Source: Methanomicrobiales archaeon (GTDB lineage Archaea > Halobacteriota > Methanomicrobia > Methanomicrobiales > Methanospirillaceae). Taken from it: DNA of 5,840 bases. The DNA lies in contig JAAYPD010000011.1 in the NCBI GenBank assembly GCA_012520015.1, positions 1-5,840 on the forward strand. The letters are read 5' to 3'. The position numbers were made by a program, and so were the translations under genes. Position 1 is the stretch's first letter. Each line of letters starts with the position of its first letter. The notes beneath the pieces are model-generated. The model had not been told where the DNA came from. It made no database searches and was given only the letters and a program-made list of their open reading frames with translations. Of the stretch, positions 5,123-5,840 are shown piece by piece.

Positions 5123-5840
5123 TCAGTTCTGTGGATGATGATATACCACAGGTTTAATAGCAGGAACCAGTTCACCATTTTCCATTACCGATATCGGCCC
5201 ATGGCCACAGCAGTAAAGAAGGCGCCTGCCAGATGCTCTGAGCTCTCTGTCCATCTCTTCGGCAAGACCTACCAAAGCCTTCCTCTCGCTTTTCACCAGG
5301 TCAGGGTCAACATTAACGGTCGTCACCAGGTACACGGCAAAATTATTGTACTCGCTTCGTTCAGGGCTGAGGTGTTTCAGGTTGAGGATGGTGTCAGATG
5401 TAAATATAACTCCGGCCTCCCTGCAGACAATATACACAAGCCCATGCTGATGCCCTCCATGCCCTTCCAGTATCTCAAAAGTGCAGCCACCAGCAGTAAA
5501 TGTAGAAAGAACTGGAAACTCTCCACGTTTTAATTCACCGGCAGGCGGGAAAAGATTCACAGAAGGAGGAGGCGTCATCCTTGCAAACAGGTTTATCATA
5601 ACGGTATAAACCTGCTCAAGAACCAGGTCCTGGGAAGCAGCCCCCCACGCACGGTTATTTGTCTTTATAATCTCCCATGTCCCTTCATGAGTATAAACCG
5701 GGGCATTGAAAAACCCGGCAGCTCCTGAATGATCTGTATCCCCATGTGTCAGGATGATACGGGTGAAATCATCTGTCCCGCCAAGGCCATAACTGGCAAA
5801 CATGCGAAGGACATCCTCATGATATATGCCATACCCGGAA
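5123..5840 (-). CDS. Metallo-beta-lactamase-fold hydrolase, N-terminus beyond the window
   Basis: The visible 238 codons stay open to the right edge. A Met codon at 5803 exists, but the frame continues upstream of it and the expected first beta strands of the fold are missing, so the true start is outside the window. In visible numbering the metal motif is THGDTDHSG (His32, Asp34, Asp36, His37), the variant with Asp in place of the second His. GHGGHQHG (126-133) gives the third His, TSD (147-149) the bridging Asp and CCGHGP (210-215) the last His. These make an active MBL-fold hydrolase likely. The family spans glyoxalase II, lactonases, nucleases and flavodiiron proteins. There is no flavodoxin domain at the C-terminus, which ends in HHPQN. 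Substrate unknown. It is 52 nt upstream of the hexuloisomerase on the same strand and may head the same transcript. Confidence 0.88.
   Translation of the reverse strand, partial: SGYGIYHEDVLRMFASYGLGGTDDFTRIILTHGDTDHSGAAGFFNAPVYTHEGTWEIIKTNNRAWGAASQDLVLEQVYTVMINLFARMTPPPSVNLFPPAGELKRGEFPVLSTFTAGGCTFEILEGHGGHQHGLVYIVCREAGVIFTSDTILNLKHLSPERSEYNNFAVYLVTTVNVDPDLVKSERKALVGLAEEMDRELRASGRRLLYCCGHGPISVMENGELVPAIKPVVYHHPQN

Noticed and set aside
5045..5533. Plus-strand frame of 162 codons opposite the MBL gene
   Set aside because: It is antisense to a clearly conserved MBL domain, and its sequence shows no domain of its own.

Overview
The window looks like ordinary chromosome from a methanogenic euryarchaeon. 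Methanomicrobiales, and something close to Methanospirillum, would fit, but this is a guess from gene content and style, not a search result. The supporting signs are a 6-phospho-3-hexuloisomerase, an M42 (TET-type) aminopeptidase, a class I aminotransferase of archaeal type, a small CMD/AhpD-like protein, moderate GC with AT-rich gaps, and oligo-T tracts where genes end. I see no tRNA, rRNA, CRISPR array, insertion sequence or phage gene.

Layout. Positions 1-1040 (minus) hold the N-terminal part of an exported subtilisin-like (S8) protease that runs off the left edge. A 102-bp divergent gap (1041-1142) separates it from a plus-strand META-domain lipoprotein (1143-1625). That gene converges, with a 15-bp gap, on a minus-strand CMD/AhpD-like gene (1641-2033). 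A 288-bp gene-free, T-rich gap rich in inverted repeats follows (2034-2321). The rest is a minus-strand run transcribed from right to left: an MBL-fold hydrolase (continuing past 5840), 6-phospho-3-hexuloisomerase (4471-5070), an aminotransferase (3362-4465 or 4474) and an M42 aminopeptidase (2322-3359).

How the genes may work together. The last three genes are spaced by +5 or -4 nt and by 2 nt. Their ribosome-binding sites lie in the end of the preceding gene, so they are very probably co-transcribed and translationally coupled. The MBL gene is 52 nt upstream and may be in the same unit. The operon mixes sugar-phosphate isomerisation (ribulose monophosphate route for pentose supply), amino-acid transamination and peptide turnover. 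The first two proteins at the left are envelope or extracellular (protease and lipoprotein) and share one divergent control region.

The most notable signals are regulatory. The protease leader could fold so that its start codon is paired (1030-1097), with a perfect 14-bp palindrome inside the loop. The gap 2034-2321 carries two plus-strand terminator-like hairpins although both flanking genes are on the minus strand. A 20-bp imperfect palindrome abuts the hexuloisomerase start codon. I found no clear new multi-gene system here.
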